NCBI RefSeq assembly: GCF_040782645.1 | Contig: NZ_CP160403.1 | Span: 62,001 to 126,000 of the forward strand | DNA: 64,000 bases | Reading direction: 5' to 3' | From: Streptomyces sp. HUAS ZL42 | Lineage (GTDB): Bacteria; Actinomycetota; Actinomycetes; Streptomycetales; Streptomycetaceae | In this document: positions 26,636-35,427 of the stretch, piece after piece | How the letters are laid out: each line of letters begins with the position of its first letter | How positions within the stretch are numbered: the first letter of the stretch is position 1 | Notes under the pieces: model-generated | Databases searched by the model: none | What the model saw: the letters and a program-made list of their open reading frames with translations, nothing else | Told to the model about the DNA's origin: nothing | Position numbers and translations under genes: made by a program

Positions 26636-26690
26636 TCAAAGAAGGCGCGGGACGCCAACGACCTTGCCGAGGATCCGCGCGCCGTCGGGC
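26636..26690 (-). pseudogene. LexA/S24-like C-terminal scrap
   Basis: [16 protein letters not shown] ends at 26636 and matches [16 protein letters not shown] of the fragment at 54042-54268, the last strand of S24-type (LexA-like) peptidase domains. Only about 16 residues. Confidence 0.4.
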
Positions 26691-26930
26691 GGCGCCGCGC
26701 GGGTCGCCTTGCTCTGACAGGTGCTCATGACCTCCCTCCAGCCTCGGCGACGCGGGCCTCGCCAAGGGCGCGCTCCGTGATACACACCGCTCCGATCTTC
26801 ACCGTGGGGCCGAGGCCGTCGAGCCACATCTCCTCCCCCACGGCGGCCACCGTTACTGACTTCGGCGTTTCGGGGTCTGGATCTGCTCGGGACCGGTGAC
26901 GCGGTCCGTCCGGGCTGGTACGCCGGAGGC

Positions 26931-27362
26931 ATGCGGTACCCAGATGGGGGCGGGCTGACCTCCGAGCAGCGCAAGCGCCGCGAAGAGGTGCGGATGCGGG
27001 CCGTCGACCTCTTCGAGGGGGGCGCGGAAGTCCCGTGCATCGCACGGGAGTTACGGGTGAGCGAGAAGTCCGTCTACCAGTGGCGCCGTGCCTGGAAGGC
27101 GGGCGGGCGAAAGGCCCTGCGCTCCAAGGGGCCCCCGGGCTACGACTGCCGGCTCGGGCCTCACCTGCAGGCCAAACTCTCCGCCTGGCGGGGCGAGGGA
27201 CCGGCCGCACACGGCTGGAGCGACGACCAGGCGTGGACGCCGCAAGGGTGCGCACGCTGATCGGGCGGAAGTTCCACCTCTCCTACAGCGTCTCCGGGGT
27301 GACCCGGCTGCTGCACAGGATGGGCTACAGCGTGCAGATGCCCGCCCGGCCCGCCGCCGAAG
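26931..27362 (+). pseudogene. IS630-type (winged-helix) transposase N-terminal part, frameshifted
   Basis: Starts MRYPDGGGLTSEQRKRREEV, followed by an HTH (ARELRVSEKSVYQWRRAWKA) and GRKALRSKGPPGYDC, the N-terminal binding domain of IS630-type transposases. A frameshift near 27235 leads to LSYSVSGVTRLLHRMGYSVQ then MPARPAAE. Coding is cut at about 27362 by the IS200-type segment. The DDE domain is missing. Confidence 0.75.
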
Positions 27363-27867
27363 ACTACGATTGGTCTCATGGATGGGCAGGACCGATTACA
27401 GGCGGGGAAGATACGTTGTTTCGGCGATGCATGTGCACTTGGTCTTCTGGACGAAGTACCGGCCCGGGGTGTTCAACGACGAGATGCTGACACGCTGCGA
27501 AGAGATCATGCGCAAGGTCTGCGAGGACTTCGAAGCGGAGCTGAAGGAGTTCAACGGCGAACGCGATCACGTCCACCTCCTGGTGCACTACCCGCCCAAG
27601 GCCGCCGTCTCCAAGCTGGTGGGCAGCCTCAAGGGTGTATCCGCCCGCCGGATACGGCAGGAGTTCACCGGCCGGATCAACCGTGCCATCATGCACGGGC
27701 ACCTGTGGTCGCCCTCGTATTTCTCCGCATCGTGCGGCGGAGCACCCCTGGCAATCGTCCGCCAGTACATCGAGCAGCAACAACGTCCGCTCTAACGTGC
27801 ACGTCAGAGCAGCCTTGAGATGCATTCATCCCCGGCGTGAACGCCGGGGCCTTCTGCAAGAGTCCCG
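27363..27867. mobile_element. IS200/IS605-type segment, tnpA and one end only
   Basis: About 95% identical to 56394-56898 of the complete IS605-type element. The right boundary is precise: GTAA at 27868-27871 (TTAC on the minus strand) flanks the end, and the subterminal hairpin CCCCGGCGTGAACGCCGGGG is at 27830-27849. On the left it starts at ACTACGATTGGTCTC inside IS630-type DNA. The tnpB gene and the other end are missing, so it is an incomplete copy. Confidence 0.8.
27382..27795 (+). CDS. tnpA: IS200-type Y1 transposase TnpA
   Basis: HUH single-strand transposase, about 137 residues, a full length. HVHLLVHYPP carries the HUH pair, KLVGSLKGVSARRIRQEF the helix, and the catalytic Tyr lies in IVRQYIEQQ near the C terminus. 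It differs from the copy at 56410-56826 by W for V, P for R and A for V and by one inserted base near 27395 that changes the first residues (MGRTDYRRGRY). It could act in trans on ends of the same type. Confidence 0.85.
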   Translation: MGRTDYRRGRYVVSAMHVHLVFWTKYRPGVFNDEMLTRCEEIMRKVCEDFEAELKEFNGERDHVHLLVHYPPKAAVSKLVGSLKGVSARRIRQEFTGRINRAIMHGHLWSPSYFSASCGGAPLAIVRQYIEQQQRPL

Positions 27868-27871
27868 GTAA

Positions 27872-28285
27872 TCTTCGCGTACCCCCAGTCCTCGACCTTG
27901 ACGTACGCCGCACCGATTTACCGCGACGGTCATACACCACGTCCCACGTCTTGCCCGGCACCAGCAGATGCAGCTTGTAGCACCAGCCCGCATCTATGCG
28001 CACCACATCCCAGTCCTCCCCGTCCGGCGTGTGCGTCCCATAGGTAGACAGCCCGTACGACGCACCCCCGACACAGCCGGTACTCCACGAGCCGGTCGTC
28101 CCCCAGCTGCACGTCCAGTCCTTGAACGCCGTCGCATAGGTGAAGGTGTAGTTGTAGGACTGCGAACACCCCGCGATGGTGCAGCCCCCCGCACTCGCTT
28201 GCGGAGCTGGACCCAGCACCACCAGCCCCAATACGGCCGCCAGCAAGCCCGCTCCCCGAGCCCACCACTGTCTCCTGCGCATCAA
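27872..28285 (-). pseudogene. small secreted protein, 3' end cut by IS insertion
   Basis: The ATG at 28285 starts a signal peptide ending in QASA, then a Cys-rich mature part (GCTIAGCSQSYNYTFTYATA, DWTCSWGTTG, TGCVGGASYG, DAGWCYKLHLLVPGKTWDV). After VYDRRGKS the frame shifts (YVKVEDWGYAKIT is in another frame) and then meets the IS end at the TTAC target. No family recognised. Both the frameshift and the insertion should abolish the C terminus. Confidence 0.65.
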
Positions 28286-28429
28286 GCCCCCACTCCAAGA
28301 AACGTCAACCGGAGCCTTCCGGCCGCAGAAGTATCACCACCGCACAACAACCGTACAAGACACCGGACTTGGCCGACCTCCGCGGACAGGCACCCATCGC
28401 GTCACGCGAGATCGTCGTACGACGCCGAG

Positions 28430-28613
28430 GTGAAGACGCCCGGGACAGACGGCCGGGCCGAGGAGTTCGCCGAGCAGGCACACCGCCAAGGTCGAAGCCG
28501 TACGGATCGCGCGGCTGACCGTGGACGGAGTCGAGGCCTACCGCCGCGCCGAGCGCGAGGCGTGGCAGGCGCAGCAGGAGCAGGCCAAGGCCGCCGCGAA
28601 TTCCTGGCCCTGA
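28430..28613 (+). pseudogene. small helical protein, frameshifted
   Basis: GTG at 28430 starts VKTPGTDGRAEEFAEQAHR; after a frame change near 28487 it continues AKVEAVRIARLTVDGVEAYR then RAEREAWQAQQEQAKAAA to a stop at 28613. Charged and helical, no family recognised. Confidence 0.35.
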
Positions 28614-28851
28614 CACACCCCCAACCGCTCCGGGCCGGTCCGGGCCCGCACGCCCGGACCGGCCCCCTGGAGGAGGCACGTGCGGATGAGCAAGCACCGT
28701 GCCGACGCCCTGAACCGGTGTGCACGGTTTCTGCACCAGCACCAGCGCCGCAAGGACCGGTCGACGTTGCCGTGTCTCCGACCCCTCTGGAGACAGTTCG
28801 TGTCCGGGACAGGGGTGCAGGGCGGTTCTTCGCCGCCGGCGAACGGGAGTC

Positions 28852-29481
28852 TCAGTCGGCTCCTTTCAGTCCGAACCGCACGGTGCCCGACATGGAGGCC
28901 AGACCGCAGTAGACGATGCTGCCGTCCTCGTAGGGGATCTCCAGGGCCTCGAAGCCGCCGATCCGCACGCGGACGCACGGCCAGAGGCCGTCGTGGAATC
29001 GCGCTCCGGCGGCTTCCCGAGGGGCGGTCTGGACCGCGTGCAGGGCGCGGACGGTCAGGTCGTGGCTCCCATCGGGGTTCAGATCGCCTGGGGCCCGGTC
29101 GCCCGAGTGCCACTCGTGCTGGGCCATGAAGTTGTGCAGTCCGGTGACGAAAAGCCAGGTGTCGGATTCGTCGCCCGGCAGGGGGCGGTGGGTCCCGATG
29201 AAGGCGTCAGGCCGGCCTGGCCGGTCGCCGTAGCCCAGCCAGACGTGGCTCAGGCGCTCGCCGTATCCCTCGGTGCCCATCAAGTGCGGGCCCGAAAGTG
29301 ACGGCTCGGCGATGACCCCGACCTGTCGGCCGAAGTCTGCGTATGCCTGCTTGAGCTTCTGTTGGGCCCATCCGGCCGGGGGCGCGCCGCCGCCGACCAT
29401 CCTCAGAGCCGTGGTGTAGGCGATGCCCAGGCGTCGGGCCAGTTCGCGGGCACGGCGTTTGCGGGCAGCGTTCTCGGGCAC
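28852..29481 (-). CDS. hypothetical protein with N-terminal helix-turn-helix-like segment
   Basis: About 209 residues from GTG at 29481 (a longer frame reaches 29664). The first part (RKRRARELARRLGIAYTTAL) resembles a DNA-binding helix pair seen in Streptomyces hypothetical proteins. The rest (LSHVWLGYGDRPGRPDAFIG, FVTGLHNFMAQHEWHSGD, VYCGLASMSGTVRFGLK) is globular without known catalytic motifs. No operon partner. Confidence 0.55.
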   Translation of the reverse strand: MPENAARKRRARELARRLGIAYTTALRMVGGGAPPAGWAQQKLKQAYADFGRQVGVIAEPSLSGPHLMGTEGYGERLSHVWLGYGDRPGRPDAFIGTHRPLPGDESDTWLFVTGLHNFMAQHEWHSGDRAPGDLNPDGSHDLTVRALHAVQTAPREAAGARFHDGLWPCVRVRIGGFEALEIPYEDGSIVYCGLASMSGTVRFGLKGAD

Positions 29482-29744
29482 GGTGAGTGCCTGGTCCTTC
29501 CTCGGATCCCACGCCTCCGGCCAGGCAGAACACCAGGACGCGGCCCCGAGGACCTTGACCGATCGTGCCGTCGCGGCGTGGGCGCTCACCGGCTCGGTAC
29601 AGGCATGCGTGTCTGCCCGCTGGAACTCTAGCAGCCCGCCATGCCGGCGACTGATGAGCTTCACAGTGAGGGCAGGCGCCGGGTGCGGCCTACTGATCTC
29701 TTCGGACTGTTGTCGGATGCTGATCCCTTCGGTAGGCCGTTGGC

Positions 29745-31124
29745 ATGCGGTACGCGCAGGGTGGTGGATTGACCACGAAGGGGCGGCGGCGGTGTGACCT
29801 GCGGTGGAAGGCAGCGTGCGGGCTCGGTCTGCACGACATGGCGTTCGACCCGTCGCTGCTGGCCTACTTCCGCCGCCGCCTTTCCCGTTCTGCCCGGCCG
29901 AACTGGGCGTTCGAGGCGGTGCGGGAGGTCGTGAAGGCCACCGGTGTACTCAAGGGCAAGCACCGGCGAGCGCCGGACTCCACCGTTTTGGACGACGCGG
30001 TCGCCACTCAGGACACCGTCACACAGCTCATCGCCGCCGTCCGCGCGGTCATCCGCGAGGTCCCCGGCGCCGACCAGTTGGCAGCCGTGCAGTGCACCGC
30101 GCATGACTACAGCGACCCCGGCAAACCCCGCATCGCCTGGAACGACGACCAGGCCCGTGCTGATCTCGTCGACGCCCTGGTCGGTGACGCGCTCAGGCTG
30201 CTGGGCCATCTGCCGGACCAGCAGCTTGGTGAGAAAGCCGCGAACGCGGTGGGCCTGCTGGCCCTGGTCGCCGGACAGGACGTGGAACCGGCCGAGGACT
30301 CCGACGGCCGTGACGGACGCTGGCGCATCACCCGCGGCACCGCCTACGACCGGACAATCTCCACCGTCGATGCCGAATCCCGGCACATCCACAAGACCCG
30401 CACTCACCAGCAGGACGGATACAAAGCCCACCTGGCCATCGAGCCGGAGACCGCGTTATACACCGCTGTGGCCCTCACCCCCGGCGTCGGGCCCGAGCAC
30501 CACGAGGCCACCGTCGGCGTGGACCTGCTCGCCGGGGAAGACGGGCCGGTGGACGCTTTCGGTGATACCGCCTACTCCACCAGCGAGGCCCGCCAGGCCC
30601 TCGAAGCAGCAGGCCACCGGCTGTTTTTCAAACCCGCCCCGCTACGGGCAGCTGTCCCCGGCGCCTTCACCCTGGACGACTTCGCCATCGACACCGCCGC
30701 CGCCACGGTCACCTGCCCTCAAGGACACACCGTTGCGCTGTCGGACCCCGGCGGGCAGCACAACCAGCGCAAGGCAGCCTCCGGGAACCTGTGCACCGGA
30801 TGTCCCCTGCGCGAGCGGTGCACCAAAGCCAAGGCCGGCCGCATCCTGACCATCCGCCCCCACCACGACCTGCTCGCGGCTGCCCGCCGCCAGGCCACAA
30901 CCGACCCCGACTGGCAAGCGGACTACCGGCGCTGGAGACCACCAGTCGAACGCGCCGTCGCCTGGCTCGTCCACCACGGCAACCGCCGCCTGCGCTACCG
31001 CGGCACCATCAACAACGACACCTGGCTCCACACCCGAGCCGCCGCCCTCAACATCCGCCGACTGATCAACCTCGGACTCACCCGCACAGGCAACACCTGG
31101 ACGATCAACCCGACCACCGCATAA
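29745..31124 (+). CDS. IS1182 family transposase, shortened chimeric N terminus
   Basis: A 459-residue DDE transposase. IS1182 features: FDPSLLAYFRRRLSRS, STVLDDAVATQDTVTQLIAA, DGYKAHLAIEPET (first Asp), VDAFGDTAYSTSEARQAL (second Asp), a CTGCPLRERC zinc-like motif and PPVERAVAWLVHHGNRRLRY with the final Glu. Family members are usually about 520-560 residues; here the N-terminal domain is replaced by MRYAQGGGLT, nearly the start of the IS630-type gene at 26931 (MRYPDGGGLT). A recombination between two elements therefore gave it a foreign start. Activity doubtful. Confidence 0.8.
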   Translation: MRYAQGGGLTTKGRRRCDLRWKAACGLGLHDMAFDPSLLAYFRRRLSRSARPNWAFEAVREVVKATGVLKGKHRRAPDSTVLDDAVATQDTVTQLIAAVRAVIREVPGADQLAAVQCTAHDYSDPGKPRIAWNDDQARADLVDALVGDALRLLGHLPDQQLGEKAANAVGLLALVAGQDVEPAEDSDGRDGRWRITRGTAYDRTISTVDAESRHIHKTRTHQQDGYKAHLAIEPETALYTAVALTPGVGPEHHEATVGVDLLAGEDGPVDAFGDTAYSTSEARQALEAAGHRLFFKPAPLRAAVPGAFTLDDFAIDTAAATVTCPQGHTVALSDPGGQHNQRKAASGNLCTGCPLRERCTKAKAGRILTIRPHHDLLAAARRQATTDPDWQADYRRWRPPVERAVAWLVHHGNRRLRYRGTINNDTWLHTRAAALNIRRLINLGLTRTGNTWTINPTTA

Positions 31125-31194
31125 GCCGAGGGGCTGTCCAGCCCACGGACCGGACAGCCCCGGGTGTGTCTGAAAGATCGTGTAAGTCCGTGAC

Positions 31195-31270
31195 GTGTCC
31201 TCTACCGCCAAGGCGTCGTGGTCGCGGACGACGCGCTTGGCCCACTTGCGGGCGGTGTCCTGCCGCTGCC
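31195..31270 (-). pseudogene. TnpB fragment
   Basis: DTARKWAKRVVRDHDALAVE then DTS on the minus strand resembles the segment of TnpB before its catalytic Glu (compare DNQAVYVEDLAVSGL in the gene at 55138). Very short. Confidence 0.4.
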
Positions 31271-31438
31271 GGGGCCACCTTCTTGTGCACCTTCGCCGTC
31301 TGGGACCTCGCCGTCGTGTAGCCGACGGACGCGGCCTGTCCCCGTTTCGGCTTCCTGCGTCGTGCGTCGCCGTCGCGTTTTCCATACCCACCCTGATAAC
31401 CGTCTGCGGCCGGCGCCGCAGACCCGCCAGACCGAAGG

Positions 31439-31813
31439 TCAGGTCGGGTTCAGTGGAGTGATGCCGGTGCCCGCGTACAGCTCGGGTTCCAGCGACAGGA
31501 CAGTGAGTGGTTCCCCCGCCTTCACCGCCTGCCAGGCGATCGCTGCCGCGTGCGCCACCGGCCAGTCGACGTTTCGCCAGTCCATCGCATCCACCGCGTG
31601 CGCCGCGGTGAACGGCATGTTCTCCGCGTACCGCAGGGACGCCGCGTGCTGGCCGGCACCGGCGACGTGCCGTTCGGCGGCCAGCATGGACAGCGACGGG
31701 ATGATGACACGGCCAGTGCCACGCGAGGCCTCGATGTAGAGGCCGGTGAAGAAGGGATCCGCACGGAACAGGGCGGCCAGAGCGGTGTGGTCCAGGACGG
31801 CCGTCAGGTTCAT
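31439..31813 (-). CDS. PIN-domain-like toxin
   Basis: A 124-residue probable ribonuclease toxin of a type II toxin-antitoxin pair. It begins MNLTAVLDHTALAALFRADP (the first PIN Asp in VLDHTAL), has a middle Glu (LAAERHVAG) and a late acidic DWRNVDWP stretch, and ends LYAGTGITPLNPT, typical of Streptomyces PIN proteins in which the fourth acidic residue is weak. The ATG overlaps the antitoxin stop by 4 bases (ATGA), showing coupling. Confidence 0.7.
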   Translation of the reverse strand: MNLTAVLDHTALAALFRADPFFTGLYIEASRGTGRVIIPSLSMLAAERHVAGAGQHAASLRYAENMPFTAAHAVDAMDWRNVDWPVAHAAAIAWQAVKAGEPLTVLSLEPELYAGTGITPLNPT

Positions 31814-32064
31814 GTGGCGGCGCCGCCCTGATGGGCGCGGATCTTCGCCCAGGCGTCCTGGCCGGCCTGCTGGACCTGCTCGGTGTACTCGATGCCAAGC
31901 TCGCGGGCAGCTTCAAAGGCCCGCTGCTCCCGCTCGGCCGCCGTGAGTTCCCGGGTAGCGAGGTCCTCCAGCAGCTCCGTGATGGTGGTGCCGCGCTCCT
32001 CCGCGAGGATGCGCAGCCGGTCGCGCACTTCCTCGCTGGTTTTGATGCTCGTCGGCTTGCTCAT
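31810..32064 (-). CDS. ribbon-helix-helix antitoxin
   Basis: 84 residues from ATG at 32064 (MSKPTSIKTSEEVRDRLRIL). The first 45 residues form an RHH DNA-binding fold (strand TSIKTS, then EEVRDRLRILAEERGTTITE), and the C-terminal helix (FEAARELGIEYTEQVQQAG) would wrap the toxin. An alternative ATG at 32091 would place the palindrome at 32074-32088 inside the coding sequence, so 32064 is preferred. First gene of the pair. Confidence 0.8.
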   Translation of the reverse strand: MSKPTSIKTSEEVRDRLRILAEERGTTITELLEDLATRELTAAEREQRAFEAARELGIEYTEQVQQAGQDAWAKIRAHQGGAAT

Positions 32065-32073
32065 AGCACCGAT

Positions 32074-32088
32074 TCTACCGCCGGTAGA
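32074..32088. promoter_or_regulatory. palindromic operator of toxin-antitoxin operon
   Basis: TCTACCGCCGGTAGA, perfect 7-base arms around one C, ending 10 bases before the antitoxin ATG. RHH antitoxins autoregulate through such sites. Confidence 0.65.
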
Positions 32089-32196
32089 CATCGCGGATCA
32101 CGTCTTCGAGCACTTCTGTGACTGAGCGCGACGGTTGGCCAATGAGTCCCTCACTTGGCAGCTGGTGCGCTCAGCGGCTACGAGGTCTTGTGACCG

Positions 32197-32208
32197 GTAC
32201 TTAGGTAC
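32197..32208. promoter_or_regulatory. candidate MerR-type dyad
   Basis: GTACTTAGGTAC lies 58 bases before the ATG at 32266 in an AT-richer patch (TTGTGACC...GGTTTACCG). MerR regulators bind dyads between -35 and -10. Suggestive only. Confidence 0.4.
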
Positions 32209-32265
32209 AGGTTTACCGTCGGAGGTGTCCCCGGCTGCGGGGATGTGGCGACGGGAGTGAGCGTG

Positions 32266-32601
32266 ATGACCGATCTGGCGTGGGTGCCGCAGTCCTGCAC
32301 GCTTCTCACTGAGGAGCGGCCCTTGCGGGTCGCGGAGTGGGATGCGCTGTTCGCAGAGCAGCTGACCTCGCTGTCCCGGCCCGAGCCGCTGCGTCTGCGC
32401 CTTGACCTGGCCGGCGGCGGGGATGTCGTTGAGCGAGTTCGTGACCTGGCGGATCGGGAGAGCGGCTGCTGTTCGTTCTTCACCTTCGCGGTCACCCCGG
32501 GCGAGGACCTGGTCCACGTGGACATCTCGGTGGACCCGGCTCATGAGGCGGTCCTGGAGGCCATCGCGGTGCGCACCGGCATCGCCGGGGAGCCATGGTG
32601 A
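32266..32601 (+). CDS. conserved small protein of MerR-linked metal operon
   Basis: 111 residues, MTDLAWVPQSCTLLTEERPL start. A Cys pair in ESGCCSFFTF plus SCTL could bind metal. The C-terminal part (HVDISVDPAHEAVLEAIAV) is helical. I recall this type upstream of merR-like genes in actinomycetes but cannot assign a reaction. The stop overlaps the merR start region at 32595-32601, so translation is coupled. Confidence 0.7.
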   Translation: MTDLAWVPQSCTLLTEERPLRVAEWDALFAEQLTSLSRPEPLRLRLDLAGGGDVVERVRDLADRESGCCSFFTFAVTPGEDLVHVDISVDPAHEAVLEAIAVRTGIAGEPW

Positions 32602-33344
32602 CCGCGGTCCTGCGCAGCGGTCAGGTCGCCGCGGCGGCCGGGGTGAACATCCAGACGCTGCGCTACTACGAGCGGCGCGGTCTGCTGGCCGAGCCCGAGC
32701 GCAGCAACGGCGGCCACCGCCTGTACGGCGAGGAAGCGGTGACCGCGCTGCGGGTCATCAAGGCCGCCCAGCGCCTGGGCTTCACGTTGGAGGAGGTTGC
32801 CGAACTGCTGGAGGCCGGCCGACACCGCCACGGCCGCCCCGTGGCAGGGCTGCAGGAGCGCGCGGCGGCCAAGCTCGCCGAGGTCGACGCGAAGATTGCG
32901 GACCTGACCACCATCCGCACTGCACTGGCCACGGCCGTGGCGGCGGGCTGCGACGACCTGACCGCCTGCGTCTCGATGGAATGCTGCCCCGGATCCCCTT
33001 CACCGATCTCGCCGCCGAGGAGAACCGCCATGCCGGACCGTGCCGCTAAACCGCACGCCCACAAGGCACCGAAGGCCCTGGCGGGCCTGGCCGCCCTGGC
33101 CTGCGTGGCGTGCTGCGCTCTGCCCGTCCTGATCACTGCGGGCGTTCTGGGCGCCGGGGCCGACGCGGTGGTGGGCTGGCTGCCCGGCATCGCGGTCGTC
33201 CTGGCGGTGCTCGCCGGCGGATCCTGGTGGCTGGGGCAGCGTCGACGCTGCTGCTCCTGCGCTCCGAAAACCGCCGGTGGGGATGGGTGCACCTGCCGGG
33301 CATCCACCGACCCCACGCAGATCACGAGTGCGGGCCGCCAATAG
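32595..33344 (+). CDS. MerR family regulator fused in frame to small membrane protein
   Basis: Residues 1-133 are a MerR regulator: [23 protein letters not shown], wing, dimerisation helix and Cys in [17 protein letters not shown]. In the +1 frame the tail would read [23 protein letters not shown] (stop 33048-33050), a normal MerR end. One missing C near 32990 instead carries the frame into [20 protein letters not shown], a separate 104-residue protein with its own GAGGAG site and ATG at 33030, two membrane helices ([40 protein letters not shown]) and a CCSC tail, MerT/MerC-like. So two overlapping genes became one frame; the membrane protein can still be made from 33030. Confidence 0.75.
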   Translation: MVTAVLRSGQVAAAAGVNIQTLRYYERRGLLAEPERSNGGHRLYGEEAVTALRVIKAAQRLGFTLEEVAELLEAGRHRHGRPVAGLQERAAAKLAEVDAKIADLTTIRTALATAVAAGCDDLTACVSMECCPGSPSPISPPRRTAMPDRAAKPHAHKAPKALAGLAALACVACCALPVLITAGVLGAGADAVVGWLPGIAVVLAVLAGGSWWLGQRRRCCSCAPKTAGGDGCTCRASTDPTQITSAGRQ

Positions 33345-33354
33345 GGTCACCTGC

Positions 33355-34311
33355 ATGGTTGTCGCTCGTTCCGTTGCCCTGTTCGCCCTCGCCGCACTCT
33401 TCGAGATCGGCGGCGCCTGGTTGGTCTGGCAGGGCATCCGCGAGCACAAGGGCTGGATCTGGATCGGCGCCGGCGTCATCGCCCTCGGTCTCTACGGGGT
33501 GGTCGCCACCTGGCAGCACGACGACAACTTCGGCCGCATCCTCGCCGCCTACGGCGGGATCTTCGTCGCCGGGTCCATCGCTTGGGGCATGGTCGCCGAC
33601 GGCTACCGCCCCGACCGCTGGGATGTCATCGGCGCCCTGGTCTGCCTCGCAGGCATGGCCGTGATCATGTATGCACCGCGCGGGAACGGAACCTGCCCCG
33701 GGCGCCCACGCCGGCCAAGTAGAAGCCTCAGAATGTGCCGCCTGCGACGCTCAGTCACAGCTCCTTCGGCGCAGTCGGTGACCCACCCCAGGCGGCCCCC
33801 GGATGGCGGGGCGCCCTCGAGACGGCACGGCTTCCCCACCGGCCTGGGGCGGGATGCCGGGACTGACCCCGCCATGCGGCTGATTCCAGTCACAACCCTG
33901 TTGCCTGGCCGAATCCAGTGCCATCCTGTGACCGCGGTGATCCTCTTCCTCCCCCGGGCGGAGGCCTCGCCCCCCGGCCCCGTCCGTGTGCTGTCACCTG
34001 GGCGGGGCCGCGCCGTCCCTCCCGGCCTCCCCACGGGAGGGCCGACGGCTGCGCGGACACCGACCGTGTGCGCCCTCTACGCGCTTGCCTCGCCGATGCG
34101 GCGTTTGGCCCGCTCGACCTGGCGCAGCAGCAGGTCCGCGAACTGGATGATCTCTGCTGCCTCGATCGGGTCGTCGAAATCGACGGTGCGGTGGCTGGCG
34201 GGGTTCTTGTACGCGCCCATGGCGCCGGCGAACAGGTTGGCGGTGGCCGCCTGCTCCCCGCCCTCGGCTTCAGCGTCAGCCAGCGCGCCGCCGGCCTTGC
34301 CGTTGTCATGA
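33355..34311 (+). CDS. YnfA-like (UPF0060) membrane protein with unexplained C-terminal extension
   Basis: From ATG at 33355 about 112 residues match YnfA proteins: [20 protein letters not shown], then [40 protein letters not shown] and [17 protein letters not shown], four membrane helices. Family members stop here. This frame instead runs on for about 200 residues of Arg/Pro-rich sequence without a family, and its last part is antisense to the HEPN gene. A stop codon was probably lost near 33690 by a small change; the functional part is 33355-33690. Linked to the metal operon upstream only by position. Confidence 0.65.
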   Translation: MVVARSVALFALAALFEIGGAWLVWQGIREHKGWIWIGAGVIALGLYGVVATWQHDDNFGRILAAYGGIFVAGSIAWGMVADGYRPDRWDVIGALVCLAGMAVIMYAPRGNGTCPGRPRRPSRSLRMCRLRRSVTAPSAQSVTHPRRPPDGGAPSRRHGFPTGLGRDAGTDPAMRLIPVTTLLPGRIQCHPVTAVILFLPRAEASPPGPVRVLSPGRGRAVPPGLPTGGPTAARTPTVCALYALASPMRRLARSTWRSSRSANWMISAASIGSSKSTVRWLAGFLYAPMAPANRLAVAACSPPSASASASAPPALPLS

Positions 34312-34820
34312 GGTCGGAACGCCTCACGCATCAGCTTCACTCCGACCAGGGAGTTGTCGAGTCTGGAGGCGTCGCGGACGGCGACCTCGACCGCCTTCAT
34401 CGCGGCGAAGCACGCCGTCTCGTAATCACCCAGGTCGAAGTTGGTGCGTACCGTGTCTTCCAGGTCCGGGTGAAGCGGACCGGACAGCCGCTCGCGGGCC
34501 TCGAACCGCGTGATGCCCTGCGGGTCCTTCATCAAGTCCATGCCGTCGGCGGAGATCCGGCGGAACGCATCGGACTGGCTGGGTTCCCGGGACAGCAGCG
34601 CCTGCGCCTCCAGCCAGCACCAGGCATCGGACAGCCGGTTCACGAGCGCGTCCGCATCCGGCTCTTCCTGGAATGCCTGCCGCGCCGAACTCATCGTGCT
34701 CCCGTACTGCAGATATCCGGTGCCGCTGGCGAGGTGCCGCAGAAGAAGGAGCGCGACATCCCGCGTGGGCAACTGCCGGATCTGCTCTGCCGGAACCGGC
34801 GGTATGTACCTGAAGTTCAT
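34077..34820 (-). CDS. TIGR02391/Hypoth_Ymh-like HEPN protein
   Basis: A 247-residue cytoplasmic protein. The N-terminal half is helical; the C-terminal half matches the Ymh (TIGR02391) family: [49 protein letters not shown], with the conserved KNPxSHR at residues 205-211. This family belongs to the HEPN superfamily, often linked to restriction and abortive-infection loci. It stands alone between YnfA and a gene-poor stretch. RNase activity is an inference from the superfamily; the RxxxxH arrangement here is not canonical. Confidence 0.75.
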   Translation of the reverse strand: MNFRYIPPVPAEQIRQLPTRDVALLLLRHLASGTGYLQYGSTMSSARQAFQEEPDADALVNRLSDAWCWLEAQALLSREPSQSDAFRRISADGMDLMKDPQGITRFEARERLSGPLHPDLEDTVRTNFDLGDYETACFAAMKAVEVAVRDASRLDNSLVGVKLMREAFRPHDNGKAGGALADAEAEGGEQAATANLFAGAMGAYKNPASHRTVDFDDPIEAAEIIQFADLLLRQVERAKRRIGEASA

Positions 34821-35427
34821 GGGGCCACAAGCTACGACGCAGCACTGACACTGGTCTGCTTTTCCGTGTCGCGCCGACTTGACCTGATATGGGGTGGTGT
34901 CTTTGGATCAGCGCGGGCCTGTGAACGCCCGGCAGCGCGACGGATGAAGCCCCCGCAAGCTCCGTTGCCGAGGACCGGCCAGAAGCGTCACCACGCACGG
35001 CATCGGACGCACAACCACGCAGACACAGCGCTGATCGAGGGGGGCCGGCCAGCGCGGAACAGGCACCGATGAGCCACCAGACAGCTCTGGCCGCCACTGA
35101 GGACCGCCGTCGCTGCACGTGCAAATCCCATCAGTCCCTGCACTCGCTGGTCAGCCCCGCAGGCTGCTCACCGGCTTCAACCCCCGATGGTGGGAGCGCG
35201 TCATCGACCTCCTGCGACGACTACCAGCTCCTGCAAGACCACTGCTGCGAGGGCCGCGAACCGAGAGCTCACCCGAGCGCTGAACCAAACCCATCCAGGC
35301 CTGAGAGCAATGCTCAGGACTTGTGGATCGGTTCCGGGAGGATGCACGAAGGGCGTACCTTCCCGAATGATCCCGTGATGGTCACCGAGTAGGCCCGCGT
35401 TCGCAGCGCGGGTCGGGAAGGCACGCC
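34821..35427. other. no recognisable gene; probable left flank of IS256 relic
   Basis: Frames here (for example 35069-35392) lack family similarity. The last 100 bases probably include the left end of the IS256-type element; TGCTCAGGACTTGTGGATC near 35310 is loosely complementary to sequence after 36690. Confidence 0.35.

Noticed and set aside
24576..29664. Biosynthetic gene cluster
   Set aside because: No ketide synthase, NRPS, lanthipeptide or terpene enzymes were seen here or elsewhere in the window.
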